A stretch of 64,000 bases of DNA, taken from Caenorhabditis remanei. Its lineage: Eukaryota; Nematoda; Chromadorea; Rhabditida; Rhabditidae. A model generated the notes under the pieces. It was not told where the DNA came from. It did no database searches and worked only from the letters and a program-made list of their open reading frames with translations. Below, in pieces: positions 1 through 12,800 of this stretch (its first letter is position 1; each line of letters opens with the position of its first letter). The stretch spans positions 9,298,587 to 9,362,586 of the forward strand of contig NC_071333.1 in the NCBI RefSeq assembly GCF_010183535.1, read 5' to 3'. Made by a program: the position numbers and the translations under genes.

Positions 1-21
1 TCCTTTTTTTTCTATTCCCAG

Positions 22-252
22 AATTTGCCTGAAATATTTTCAAAGTGCACACTTCAACGGACACGGACAATCCGTATACATTTCTCGTAGACCTACTGAG
101 AATGACAAAAGTTTGTTGCTTCATTTTCCTCTTCACTCCTATTTTTGTCGTGAGAGAGGGCAACGTAACAAAACCAGAAATCATATTATCAGAATGAAAT
201 CAGAAAGTAATTTTGAGCTAACAGTTCAATCATTCATTTGTGTTTTGAGCTG
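22..252 (+). CDS. Possible last exon of an upstream gene (partial)
   Basis: A good splice acceptor (T-rich tract ending TTCCCAG at 21) is followed by a frame open from about 23 to a TGA at 252, about 76 codons. The predicted peptide contains FNGHGQSVYISRRPTEND and ends FICVLS. It has no start of its own, so if real it is the C-terminal exon of a gene to the left of the window. I do not recognise the family. The open frame could also be chance in a 5' flank; the acceptor is the main support. Bases 253-893 hold no supported feature other than the flank of the receptor gene that follows. Confidence 0.3.
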
Positions 253-893
253 AAGAAAAGAAAAAAAAAGATTTTTCCCAATTTGTTTTACGATTTCCAT
301 ACGGAGCTGCATCCCACTCAGGCTCATCTTTTTTTGCTCACTGCAATTAAATTCATGGGCGACAAACGACAGAAGTGCATTTGGTTCGCTTGTAGTGTTC
401 GTTTGAAAAGTTGTCGCAGGATGAATCTTTTTACCTTGATATTTGTAAAAATGATAATTTCTTCTGATCATTTGCAGTGATGCTGCTATTCTCCGCTCCC
501 AAAAATGGAGAAATGTCATCTGGAGGTGAAGCCTAAAATGAGGTGATGCCTAGGTATCAAAATTATTGATTCAAATTTAGTGCACATCAACATCAATTTT
601 GCTTGTTTTCGAATCCATTTCAGCTCTAGAAAAATAGTTGATTTTCCTTCAAACCATTAGATGTAAGTTCTCCATAAGGACATGTCATTTCCAGTTCCCG
701 CCGGTTAGTTCTCCACTTTTCTTTCTTTCTTTTTTTTGTAGAAACTCATAACACATTCAAATATTCATCAATCCTCGCTCTCTCCCTTTCTACCGACCAC
801 CGAGCACCTTTTCTTTTCTTCTCCACACTTTTCTGTGAGTGCTGTTGGATGTTTCATCTGTTTCAGAAGCTTGTATTCTATCAGCGGGTGGTA

Positions 894-2418
894 ATGACAA
901 ATGAGTGTCCAAGTCCCCCAACATCGTGGGCCTTGGCATTCGATGGACCAATTTCTTTTGTGGTAATCGTGGGAGGAATCGTTGGAAACGTTTATTCATT
1001 AAAACAACTCTTTTCTCGATCAATCAACACTTCTATGCTGGTATCTTTGACTGGTCTGGCTATTCTTGACATTGTGAGTTTCAACATTTTCAATAATGTG
1101 CTTACCCAGATTCATATTCTCAGGTAATGCTTCTTGCTGGGTTATGGCATCACTCGTTGTGGGCGACAATGCACTACTTCTCCATTCGAGACGAACCATG
1201 GGATAGAAAAATGGCCGATTCGAATGCTGTGATGGAATGTGGACATATAACATCGGTATATTATGTTCTTTTAGTACCCTATCTATTTCTATCTCTTATT
1301 TCAGACATGGATGCTCATCGAAGTCACTGCTGAACGTTTCTTTGCTGTTACGCGACCTTTTCACTTTGCTCCGGTTCACAGAAAGCAGAGAAGGAAGAGT
1401 TATGCGAGAGTTGTCGGAGGTGACTGCCCCTTTGGATGGTGTCATATATTTGAGAAGTTTGTAGGCTTGATCCGCATACCGCTAATTATGACGATAGTTG
1501 CGTGTCTCATCTGCCTGCCATGCACCGTTGAGTACACTCTGACGCCGTGTGTATACAAAGGGATTGAATCCGAACAGGTTACAGTTTAGAGAAATATAGA
1601 AACTTGTCAACCTCGAACATTTAGATGTTGGAAACACCATTGATGAGCAACATGATCTACAAAGTACTGTATCGGACGGTTTTCTTATCGATAGTGAAAA
1701 CGTTTGGACCTTTTGTAATCATCACATTTCTGACGGTTTCAACGTTGAAAAGTATGAGGCAGAGCATGGATAGTCGGGCATCAATCCTCATAGCACAAGG
1801 ACAGAATCATTTGTTCCAAGCGGATAAGGACAAGACAAAAAGCTTACAGGTAAAAGATAGTCTAAGTCTAAAATTGTTTTAGACTTAACATTCAGTCAAT
1901 AATCTTCATTAAAACTAAAAATTTTGTTTAAGGCTATATCAATAATGCTGCTGGGCAAGTTCCTTTTCCTCCGGTGCCTTCCAACAGCTATGGCCACTAT
2001 CCAGGTAGAAATATTCATTGCGAACTTCAATTTTAACTTTTCTCATTTCAGATCTTGATACCATTTGGAAATTCCACCAGCTTCTTGCCTGTCTACTTAT
2101 CACACTTCTTCCTCCTCTTCAACTCGGCAACCAATTCCTTCGTATTTGTTGTAGTCAAATCGGCTTTCGAAACTAGAAGGTTCGTTCGTCAGTTACCGAT
2201 CTGATCATCCTCGTATGTTTAGGCTCAAAAGAATTCGTCAACGTCACCGACAATTGGTCGCTCAACATGCCGAGCAAGTTTTGAGCATCGGAAAGGCTTT
2301 AGCTGGAGATAAGTTGCTACTCTTTTCGGATGTTGAATTTGAGAATCAATCATCGGAGGAGGACACTCTCGAGATGCAACCAATGATGCCAACATCATCA
2401 ACTTCTAATCCTGTTTAG
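894..2418 (+). CDS. Rhodopsin-like (class A) G protein-coupled receptor, probably a peptide receptor
   Basis: Seven exons keep frame: 894-1073, 1124-1255, 1305-1577, 1625-1849, 1933-2004, 2052-2179, 2223-2418, giving about 401 residues. Visible landmarks are a TM1 GNVYSL motif, TM2 with LAILD, a TM3 end ERFFAVTRPF in place of the usual DRY, TM5 at the start of exon 4 onward, TM6 in the exon beginning AISIMLLGKF, and TM7 with NSATNSFVFVV in place of NPxxY. The tail is basic (LKRIRQRHRQ) then acidic. The start at 894 is chosen because a TTTCAG acceptor lies about 30 bp upstream; an in-frame ATG at 849 exists but precedes that acceptor. The short extracellular N-terminus and ERF-type motif suit a nematode peptide (FMRFamide-receptor-like) receptor, but ligand and subfamily are inference. 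It is convergent with the stomatin at 2712. Confidence 0.87.
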
Positions 2419-2711
2419 GAAACAATGATCTTTTTCAGAAGGTCCTCATTCTAGCATTTACTTCACAATTCGAGTATTTTTCCATTCCTTTATTTTCTCT
2501 TGTTTTAAAATATCCAAATCATATACAAAGTTGGGGGAACAATCTTAATTCACTTTTTCTTCGATCTTGGTCTTATTATGTTCTGTGGAATTTAGAGATC
2601 TGAAACTGAAATCACAGTTTTATTTGAGACATTTTAGACTTCAAATCAACAGAAACATTTTTTCAATCATTTTTATTTATTTGGAATTGATATTCAGTCG
2701 ATAAATCTTTT

Positions 2712-3969
2712 TCATTTTCGAAACTTCCTTTTTATATATTCCATGGGCACCGGAAAGATTATTGTATGATTGTCATGTGCGGAAATCTTAACCAGCGTTT
2801 GGAGATATCGCAACTGCAATGCAGTTGGTGAACCAGCAAGCTCGTCGGCCGCCTTTTGGAAGGACATTGATGCCTAAACAAGTCTTTACAGTACTAGAAA
2901 ATTGAAGTTAGATGCTTACATCAAGTTCTCCTTGAGCCGTTACAACCTTCGCGTCACTTTCACGTTGTGCTTCTGCCTCCGCTGCCATCGCCCGACACAT
3001 TTCTCTTGGAAGTCTTATATCCTTGATTTCTACTCGTTCTACATGAATTCCCCAGAATAATGTTGCTGAATGCAGTAAATTAAAGTAAATAGGCGTTGTT
3101 ATTTCAACTCACCACTATCCAAAATATGCTTCACTTGAACTGCTATCCCATGCCGATCAGTCATAAGTTCAGCTAAAGATCTAGTCCCTAATACATTTCT
3201 TAACGACGACTGTGCCAACTGACGAGTTGACAAGTGAGCGTCATTGACCCGAGTTAAACTTGCTATGGGATCACTAAAATATATTAACAGAATGACAACA
3301 AAACATTATGAGACACTACCTTGTTCTGTAATAAACGGCTGCATCAACACCAATCGTCACACTATCTCTTGTCAACATCTCTTGAGTTGGAACGTCATAA
3401 GACATTACTCTGTAATCGCCTTTTAGTAGATGACTGTCGTAGTTTAGTACGTCAGAAGTAAAAAGAAATCTGTAAAGCTCACCTCAAGTCAACAGTTTTG
3501 TGTGTATCAATGAATGGTAGCACCAGAACGATGCCTGGACCTTTAGGATTGTCGTGCCATAATCTGCCCAGACGGAATATTACCTAAATGAGATTTGATA
3601 AAGTAGTGATAATAAATGCTTATTGAATTTATAAAAAAGGAGATTTGAGTATTATTTTTATTCCGTTCTTCATTTTGTTTTTCACACACTTGAGAGGGTC
3701 AAATCTCAATCTTTGCGACCTCTCTAGCAATACATAGTGAAGTTTTCTAATTTTCTTCCAAAATAACATTTAAAAATAGCGTCAAGAAGACTCACCATTC
3801 TATCATATTCTTTGACAATCTTAACACAGAAAAATATGGAAATTGGGAAGGTAGCCACCAGAAACACCCAGGAGCATATCAATGCAATGAAGTCGAAGAA
3901 TGTGGGAGTGTAGTATTTTTGATATTCTCTGCCAATCATAAGCCAACCGGAGTGAAAAGAAGTATTCAA
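2712..3969 (-). CDS. Stomatin-family membrane protein (paralogue 1)
   Basis: Six exons on the minus strand (3969-3796, 3583-3483, 3409-3320, 3273-3113, 3065-2920, 2873-2712) encode about 278 residues. The N-terminus has one hydrophobic hairpin with cysteines ([20 protein letters not shown]), followed by the stomatin signature [26 protein letters not shown], the [16 protein letters not shown] segment, [18 protein letters not shown] and the C-terminal [12 protein letters not shown]...RAMAAEAEA helix. Stomatins are monotopic, cholesterol-binding scaffold proteins that gate or cluster ion channels at the inner membrane face. [14 protein letters not shown] replaces the GGARGPG of the other two copies here, and two introns sit at different positions, so this is the most divergent of the three. 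The start is the first Met of exon 1; an extra upstream exon is possible. Confidence 0.9.
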
Positions 3970-4879
3970 TGAAGGTGGTTGGTGCCGATGAATCTGCGTC
4001 TTTTTCTACCCTTCTTGATGGATAGTTCACACGCTTTGGCTGGAACAATAGATATAGCAAAAAAGCGAGGAAAGGGAATCTTCACCCCTCCAATAATAAA
4101 TTGATGTCTTTGGCTCTTTTTGGGTAAAGACGTTTTTTTGGAAGAAGAAAGAAACGGGAAGAAAGTGCTTGGTTGGTTATGTCTGCGGAAACAAAACAAA
4201 CTACAGCCAAAAAGTAATAATTTGATGAGGGAAGAAGTTGTGAAGAGTCAGAATGTTGCCCTCGGGCTGAATACACACGTTCAACTTGCGATGTGGCTTC
4301 TTATTGGGTTTTAACTGGAGAGAGAGGAGAAAAATGTTTTATTTTCTACTGCAGACACTCATAAAAATGTTCTGTACTTTTTTAATAACAAAAGTGCTAG
4401 GAGACGGACAACATAAAAACGGATCGAAGCGCCTCTTTTTAATGGATGAACCCTTTTAGTGCCTAAGACTGGCGATTCATTTTCCAAGACGGACGAAGAA
4501 AAACCACAAAATTTCAAAAAATGAAAATAGGAAGAATGCATTTCCTGGGTATATCAGGGAATGGGTTAAACGTTCAGAATGTCTGTGGAAGTTTGTTTTC
4601 ATATTAGGTGGCTCGTGTTCACCGGAAACACTTTTGCTACAACCGATGATGAAATAATAAGTCTTTGTTGTAGGTGAACCTCCAGTTTTTCCACAACCAC
4701 CAATCTTCATCTTCTACCATCTGGAAAAATGCGAAATTTCACAATCCTTATTATTTTATAGACAAATAGAGATGAAAGATCAATCAGTGAGAGAATAAGA
4801 AAGACACGAAATAATGAAGAAGAGGTAAAGCATTATAATAGACAGCAATTTGTTCAAATATCTTTTTTTTGTAGGTTAT
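3970..4879. other. Spacer between divergent/tandem minus-strand genes
   Basis: This 0.9-kb stretch separates the stomatin start from the 3' end of the potassium channel gene, both on the minus strand. It contains short open frames on both strands but none has a convincing family signature or a consistent splice structure. It probably holds the stomatin promoter and the channel gene 3' UTR. Confidence 0.5.
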
Positions 4880-7800
4880 TTATAATTCTTCCGGAATCGA
4901 AGTGTCAGAGACAACAGATCTTGAAAAAGATCTCTCGGAAACAGTTCCACGAATAGAGTTTGTTGGTGTAGCAAGCGATCGACAATCCTGAAATTTAGCA
5001 ATCAGAATATACAAATTCACACACAACCTCACCTGAAGACGGGCTTCTATTTCTGCTAATAAACGTCGTACTTCAGTGGTATGAACGGTTGAACTCTGAA
5101 ACAGTAAGCGTTTTACACAGTATATTATACTGGATATAAACGAACTAATGGTCTGGTGTACATATATGGGACTACCAATCCTCTTGGATATCCGCGTTGA
5201 TTATTCTGAAAATCACTCTATCACTTAATGACCCAAAATTTTTTTTAGGAACACTAGCCGATGACTACGTTTCTATAACCTGTTTTCATATTACAGGATC
5301 TAACGAGACCAGCTCGATATAATTTAGAACCGTCAGTGGCCACTCTCTCCACAAGTTCCAGTATATGTTCTATAGAGAACGAGTGAGCTGAGGTAGAGGC
5401 TGCTTATATACCCACGGCTTTTCAAGCAGCGGACATGTCACAGGCATTGGCTCTTACATTAGCTAACATAGAATCGATAAGAAGAAGTGATACGAGAAAA
5501 AACTTTCCTACTTGCGGCGTGGGAGTTTACAAAGAGAAAATGAATGAAATACTAACTCGATTTGTTGCTACAAATGTCCATCGGCGACTGGGATCAAAAT
5601 CTACAACTGGAGGTTGCCTGCTAGGACTAGCAGCTGGGGCAGATTTGGCTGAACTCGCAGCGGATGGAGCTGAGGTTCTAGATCCTGGTGATGATGATGG
5701 GATAGTGGAACTCAGACGATGAGACGAAGGATATGAAGACGGGTTGACAGAAGATGAGGAACATAATGATGCTTCTGCCATTGCAACAACTGGCCGACTC
5801 TCACAACGAGACGGTCCGCAAATTGGACCATCTGGTATCAATAGTAAGTGATGAGTCGCTGAAAAAGTATTCCAGATTGTTTCATTAGACCTATATAATG
5901 CATTACATTTATCCGAGATGACTGAATGACGGAAATCCGTGATACAGCTGTCAACATCACTTGTCTCTGTGTATGCTTCTTCACAGTGAGGGTAGCCGAA
6001 ATCAGTTTGAGTACTTTTTTCCTTTCGTTGAAGTTTCTTTTGAAGTTCAGCTATCAGGTGCTGACGTTCTCGTTTTCTAGAGAACGGCAACATCTGGAAC
6101 ATGTTCTCATTCGAAAAAGTTTTTTTGCCTCCTTACGACAAACCTTCACGAAATTCTCGCTTGCTTTATTTGCTGCATTCCGAGCTCCTTTTGCTTTCTC
6201 CAAACCATTACTCAATTTTTCTCTTCGTTTTTTCCAAGCTCTCCACATTTCTCGCGCGCCTAAAAACAGAGCACATTATTCTTCGTCACGTGCACTAGTC
6301 AATCTATTTTTTCTTTATCCTCACCAATTGTACCAGCTTTCAAGCGAGTGCCATCGGGATCTGCATTCAGTTCCTCCATCAAAGTAAGAAGGAGCTCCTA
6401 AAAAAACAATTGATTATTCAACATGAGTCGTTGACGGACCTCGAAAAGCTTTTCCAATTTCAGTTGGATGACATTAATGCACATAGACACTAATGACAGT
6501 CCGATAATAATTAAACCAAATATAATGAACATATCTTCACTATTTGTCGGAGTCACATCACCTGAAACGCTTTTAAAATATTTCTTGGAGACATATATCA
6601 AAATACCGTATCCAATTGTAGTGAGAGAACAGAAGAAAAAGTAAAAACTTTTGAAATAATCCCAATCCTTCTCAAATCTCAAGAATATTGCGGCACATAA
6701 GAACATCCAGCCAAATGCGACACCTGTCAATTATTTTGAGTGATCAGAAAAAGAAATAATGAAATACCTATAGCGAGAATAAGAGGCATTTCGGATATTC
6801 TATCTTCACCAGTGTTCCGAACCCGTTGTTTACCCGATCCAACACAGAAACTATCAGTGATTCTTCAAAATAAAATGTTCATGATATAAATAGTTAGTGC
6901 CTGCCACTCACCTCAAAATAAAATCCCACATGTGTTCTAATCCCATTAAAAATAATCGACCTGATTTATGAAGTATCATAAGAACCAAAGGAATTCCGAC
7001 GACAGCATAAACCATTGCAGCCAACTTTCCTAGTTTAGTCTTGGCAGTAATGTTACCATATCCAATTGTGGTATATGTGGTTACTGCTAGAAACATTGCA
7101 TTCCAAAAAGTCCAAACTGGTGTCAAAACATGACCGAGACCAACTGAATTGTTATACTCTTCAACACTTTGATTCACCTGAAAATAAACAATTTGTATGA
7201 ATGTTGAGAGTGTTTAAACGCCTACCATCAGACTATAATTATATCTCGTCCATCCATGATTTGCGCCTTCCACACCTAACTCCCAACAGCGTAAGCACAA
7301 CTGTTCTGTATAATTTTTCAGAGCACGAATTCTCCCAAAGTTACTCTCGAAGTGTCTTTTCCACAACTGCTCAGGGTTCTTTGGACGGAGAGCTACCACT
7401 TTATGCATCTCATGTTCCGTAAGATAGAAAGTGGATAAGGTGTACCAGTATACACTCTAAAAAACGTGCTTCTGATTTTTGTTCACTATTCAACTGTTTG
7501 TGTTACAAGCAAAGCCCTTTCACGTACCTTGTGAATCTGGTTTAATGCAAACTTGCGATATCCTCGATAGTGTATCATTAACAAGTAAGTATTGTTGCTG
7601 TAAGCCCTGTTGAAATCAATCAACCGGTTGTGAATCTGCATCAACACTTCTACTAAATCATCCGTCAACGCAGCAATGTAATTTCTCTGAAACCATGATT
7701 GCCTTGTAAACGACATCTATAAGATTCTCAACCTTATCCGCTAACATTAGCTCTTCGTTAGGGCGTTCGATAGACCAAAAAATCAATCCGCCCAGTACGG

Positions 7801-8783
7801 AATATGCAATGAGAAGAATAATTGGAACTATATAATGTACACGAGATTTGTCATAAATAATCTAAATAGAATAATTGAGAAGACAACATGGAATGGTAGT
7901 AGTAAGTACCTGTAGTAAAGACACGAATCTTTTCAGTTTGGAAGGACGATTGACAGAAGCCCCTCGCTTTCTCTTTTTCTTGAAAGCATGGCTCCATATG
8001 CTTTCATGAAGCAAAAGATGCTGAAATTTTTGAAAAATTCGAACCATATCAAATTTTTTATAATTTAGCAAATATCCAATAATGTATGAGTTTCAAAACT
8101 CACAATCATACTTTTAACATGTTTGAGACCTTTATCACTTTTTCAACTTTTCATACTACATCATCAAGTAAAAATGCTTTTTTATTTTGGTAATCTCTAA
8201 AGTAACAAGTTTGTCTTCTCCACTACAGCGAAATTTTTTTCGGTCTTTTTCATTGTGTCTGCGTGGTCGAATGGCTTCCGAGGACAGACGATGCGCAAGG
8301 AAATAATACATGGAAACGGAATTCTTCCTTTAATTTCTCAACATTTTTCGAGAATGCAGTTTACACATATAAAAATAAAATTATAAAAAAAGACTGCTTT
8401 GATATTGTAGATCGGGTTGCGCCTACACATCGGATGGAAATTCTCAAACATAGGTCGCGCCAAATACTGATAAAACTCGGCCGTAAAATAAAACTATTTG
8501 CTCAAAATTATGTTTCTAACTTCAAAAATACATAATTTCTGATGTTGTAAACAGAGAAGGAACGTTATTGTCAAACCAAAAACTACAACTGAACAAAACA
8601 CTTTATCACCTACCTGCATCGCATTTTCATCTATAATTGTGTCTCGTCGAACAATTGGATAATTCATAAGCTGAGAAGCTGGACCATTCATTTCTGTGGT
8701 GTCTACAACAACAACTGCCGGTGGAGGGTCATTCTCATCAGGCACCGAAAAAGACACTTGTTTTTTCTTACCTGACGTTATAT
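4880..8783 (-). CDS. Two-pore-domain (K2P/TWK-type) potassium channel subunit
   Basis: Fourteen exons join in frame: 8783-8614, 8020-7910, 7861-7733, 7686-7528, 7456-7226, 7177-6912, 6862-6768, 6723-6440, 6397-6325, 6259-6144, 6093-5557, 5205-5176, 5095-5033, 4987-4880; about 790 residues. M1 is VPIILLIAYSVLGGLIFW; pore 1 reads TTYTTIGYGN and pore 2 CSLTTIGYGIL, followed by M4 MFIIFGLIIIGLSLVSM. Two pores per subunit define K2P background potassium channels, which dimerise in the plasma membrane. The extracellular M1-P1 loop is long (about 150 residues) and the cytoplasmic tail is very long (over 300 residues, Ser/Pro-rich near 5600-5700). The second filter lacks the usual Asp after GYG. The first listed exon enters in phase 2, so a further 5' exon or a different start is expected; an ATG at 8871 is contiguous but not convincing. 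Confidence 0.88.
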
Positions 8784-9329
8784 CTGTAAAACACCAAACT
8801 TTGCAAAGAACACAAAGATCAAAACTGAAATTTTCGAGGATTATAGAAAAAGTGCAAATTGAGAAAAGCATTGAAAATTGTTTACTTTATTAGGACATTG
8901 AAGGGAGAAAAAATAACGAAATGTTTGTAATTCTATGATCACATAGTCCACCGAAAACATTAAAGGAAATAGAAAAATATTCACAACCCCCGAGGGTCGA
9001 TGAAGGAAACCAGTCGAAGAGCCCTAGAATTGTGCTCTATATTGATAATTATATTTAGAAGCCGCCTTTATTTTTCTTTATTGCCAGCGATGTATATGGG
9101 AGTGGTAAAAATTTGGGGGCGTGGATAAGCTGGGGGACTGGCACATAGTGAGTCGTATGAATGAGGATAGAAAAATATGAAAAAAAGAGAAAAAGAGTAA
9201 GAACAAAATGAACTATTACTTTACATTTATTAAAACCCCACAAAAACCGAAAAAGATTTATCAAATTCGTGCTTCGAAACCAAATTCAAGAAGCGACGCA
9301 TTCATTAATCTACTGTATAGCGTAAATGA

Positions 9330-9837
9330 TCAGAAAACATGAAGTTTATCTTGGGAGCACTCCTGAAAAAAATTCAACGTGGGGGCCAGCAGAGACATCT
9401 GGTTTACAACAAAAAATAATAACTCACCTTGAGGTCTGTGCAAGTTTTAACAGGATCATAGGTTCCAGGCTGCAAGTCGTTGAAAATCTTTGGAATATTG
9501 GATTTTGCCATTGAAAGACAAGTTTTACGGTACTGAAACACAGTATATACACAAGTTTGGAGAGTCCTCTGGATATCTCTTCAATAGCTAACCTCTGGAT
9601 ATCTCTTACACGTTCCAACCAATTTGTGTTCTAGCAACCGTTTGCTGCCAACTGACTTCCCCAATTGTCCATAGACACACTGAAGGACTTTTACACAGAA
9701 GTCGCATTTATTGACGGCCGCAAAATGAGAGTTCTGGTAAATTGTATGGTTATAATATTGTTCATAGCTATAATAAATATTACTTTCATGAGAAATATTA
9801 TGAGTGTGAACAGCAGAAGCAGAGGAGATATTCTCAT
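9330..9837 (-). CDS. Small secreted saposin-like (SapB-domain) protein
   Basis: Four exons (9837-9784, 9733-9593, 9532-9428, 9362-9330) give 110 residues. Residues 1-18 (MRISPLLLLFTLIIFLMK) form a signal peptide. A saposin-B pattern follows: CDFC near residue 28, a cysteine pair GTC...KTC, the NIPKIFND helix, and the closing KTCTDLKEC. Saposin-like proteins of nematodes bind or disrupt lipids and are typically secreted into the gut or lysosomes; that role here is inferred from family. An extra Cys (VLQC) lies in helix 1. The gene sits about 550 bp upstream of the channel gene on the same strand. Intron 2 carries a 16-bp duplication of the exon 2 end (9592-9607 and 9566-9581), but only the first copy keeps a GT donor. 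Confidence 0.82.
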
Positions 9838-12800
9838 TGGAACTAGTTCCAGAAGTCACAAATTGTTAAGATAAAAGATATCTTATCAACTATAAACAAT
9901 CATTGGTAACAGTTACACATGATTGAAAATAGTTATAAACTAATGTGGTTATGTAAAATACTATACCTGACCAGTGAAATGCGTCACTGAGGTAAAAATG
10001 TCGAGGTCATGAAAATTTCATTTTTATTGAACCGTATTATAAATATGCAACTAAAATTTAAACCCCGAAAATGTTTTTTTTTGTGTGTCGTAACTTGAGA
10101 TAAAGAGCCGCAGAACAGTATCCAAGAGACTACTGTTTCAATTCGTTTCAAAATTCGTTATTCGTGATCCATAAACAAATAATTATAATAACATAGAAGA
10201 GTCCTTAAAACAAGTTAACAAGACATTTATTAAAAAACACATCGATTTTATTGGCACAAAACAATCTCAATTGGTCGGTGTTGTAGACAAATTTTACCGC
10301 CGAGCATGCGATAATTAAATAATTTTCAAATTGTTGCTATGTTCTTCCAACATCATAGAATCACTAGTCCTCGGTTATATTCAAATTTTGTTTCCGATTT
10401 TGACAAGAGTTTATTGATTGTTTGCAACTCCGTCTGCAGCATAAACTACTTCACATAATTGCCACTCTTACAGCAGTTAAAACTTTCCACGTCTGTCCAC
10501 GACCTTTTTACTCATCAATTCTTTTTTACCATATACCGTAAAAACTATATTTAAGGTGCATGCATCTCTATTGTTGAAGATTTTCCCTGACTGCCTCTTA
10601 ATTTTAATTCAATAGTTTTCGATAACGAGTTCATTGAATATGTTTCTAAACACTTAGAAAATCGTGAAAATTCATAGCATACTACATTTTAACAACGAAA
10701 ATAGTTTAATACTAGTGTGAAAGAACCGGTTGAGATCTGCAAATGTGGATGATAGAGAAAAAAATTAAACCGCTTGCGGGGAACTGTATTAAAGGGCTCC
10801 TCAAATCGGGAAGCAGGCGGAATAGGGTTTACACGGTATTTCCTCTTTCAAATAGGAAAATAAAAAATAACATGCATAAATTTTGCATCTGCACAAAGAA
10901 TTCCTATCTTTGTCCAAAATCTCAACTTTCTATTCCAATCCAACCAAAATGCTCCAACAATAGGTGGAACGGAACAAACTGATGACAATCTGGACGAAAA
11001 AAGAATTGAAGTCATTTCCAAACAACTTTCTTTTCTTTCCCTTTTCTTCTTCTCTTTCTTTATCGAAACTCACCCCACAATTGGACGGAGACGTTAGTTG
11101 TGGGCAGTCTATCCAAGTACGACCTGCTTTTCTTATTCTCTTTTTTTCTCTTTTTTTTCTAATTTCGACTGTTTCATTCCATTTCTCTCTTTTTTTTCAA
11201 ACCATCTTCTTCCTAACCCCCAAATTACTCCCGGAAAGAGCAGAGCAGAAGTCATCTCATCATTCAACCGAGAGCCATTCAATCTTTTGGAGAAAGCTCC
11301 GGACAGCCAGAAATATTCGGTTCAAACATATTTTTCCTGTTTTGCATATTTTTCTAGAAACAACTTTCCGTCCCCAGTTTTTTTTCTCAATTTGATATAA
11401 AATGAAACTATAAAACTACTATGAAAGGGGGAAAGCAGTAAGGGGGTCTAAAAAACCAAAGCGAAAACCAAAAGATAAACATCCGGAGCCATTATTTTGA
11501 GTATGAAGTGAAAAAGTCATAAAGTGGTTCGGTGCAACTTTCACAAATCTGCTAAAACTTCACTTGTTCAAGTCCGAGCCGCAAATAATTTTTTGAAAAG
11601 ACCACAGTTACACTAATCCGAAAAAGTTTCCACTATTACTTGTCAAATTAGAGTTTTGAGATACTGATCCGTTAACTTTGCCACTTCAAAGAGATCAAAG
11701 CTTGGACCACAAGCGGCCACCGGAGAGCATTTCAATTTCAGAATTGTGTCACCGCTTGCTCTCTTGTCCTGAGGTCCACGAGCTCACTGGGCAACTATCA
11801 AATTTCACGGTGCGTTTCGGAAATGTATTTCCCAACCAAAAGCAAAATGTAGAGTGCGAGGACTTTTGAAGTACGAAAAACAGTCAATCCTACTGCTTTT
11901 TTGTGTATTTCTTCTTTTGATTTTTTGTTTCTAACTCTGGATTCCTCGAAACACACTTTCACACGTCAAGAGAGGACATAATTAAATCTACGCATTGTTT
12001 CCGTTCGTCGAGTTTTATGTTGGGGGTATGTATATGTATGTGTGTATTTCATTGTTGTTGGAGAGATGAGCTTTCTTTTCTTTTCCTATTCTTTTTGGCA
12101 TTTTGCTTTGGTTAAAGAGGGGGGGGGGTGCGTATTTTATGTGTATGTTATGTCAATAAGCTGAAAAAAACGGCGAAGGCGTGAAGATAAAGAAGCCGTG
12201 GTTGGTAGTTGAGAATGGAAGCTGTGAAACGTGGCTCCCTTAGGAATTTTCAGGAGGGGACCCAAGCGTTTCGGAAGACACAAAACCACTCTCTTTTTGG
12301 CTCATTCTCTCACTCATTTCTTGTTTCTCGCGTCTGATCCGCTGATAGCAGTTGGCTCTGCCATGAGCACTTTTGAACTTTTATGCAGACTTGTTTCAAA
12401 ACTTGACTCTTTTTTCTTTTGCTGTTTTCTTCTTTTGCTTCCTTTCTAGTCTCTCTTTCGGCATTTTTCGAGGTTTTATTCTTGGGCCCAACTCTTCCTC
12501 TCCATTTGTTTCAATTGTTCTTTACGTGACCTATGTCAATTGGAGGTTAGAAGTCATAACGACTTTTGGAATAGAACATATCTTCTTTTTACATATAAAA
12601 ATGACTGAATATTTCACATCCATCCATCTAAAAAGACATCAGAATAGCCCATTTCGGTGGATTGAGCTGAGTTCATTTGAAGAAGGGTTTTTTTCTGAAA
12701 AACAGAAACAGAACGTATGTTTTCATGTTGTCCTTCATCTACTCCTGAATTTCTCTTCTCTTTTTTCAACGAATTCTCAATTTGCCATCCAATTTTCAGC

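Noticed and set aside
4477..4710. 77-codon minus-strand frame starting MKIGGCGKTGG, possible 5' exon of stomatin 1
   Set aside because: No donor/acceptor pair links it in frame to the stomatin exon at 3969.
8254..8300. tRNA-like stretch (GTCTGCGTGGTCGAATGGC)
   Set aside because: A D-arm-like segment is present but no acceptor stem, anticodon arm or T-arm follows; not a tRNA.
10964..11395. 143-codon frame rich in Phe, Ser and Leu
   Set aside because: Low-complexity translation of a T/C-rich tract; no signature or splice logic.
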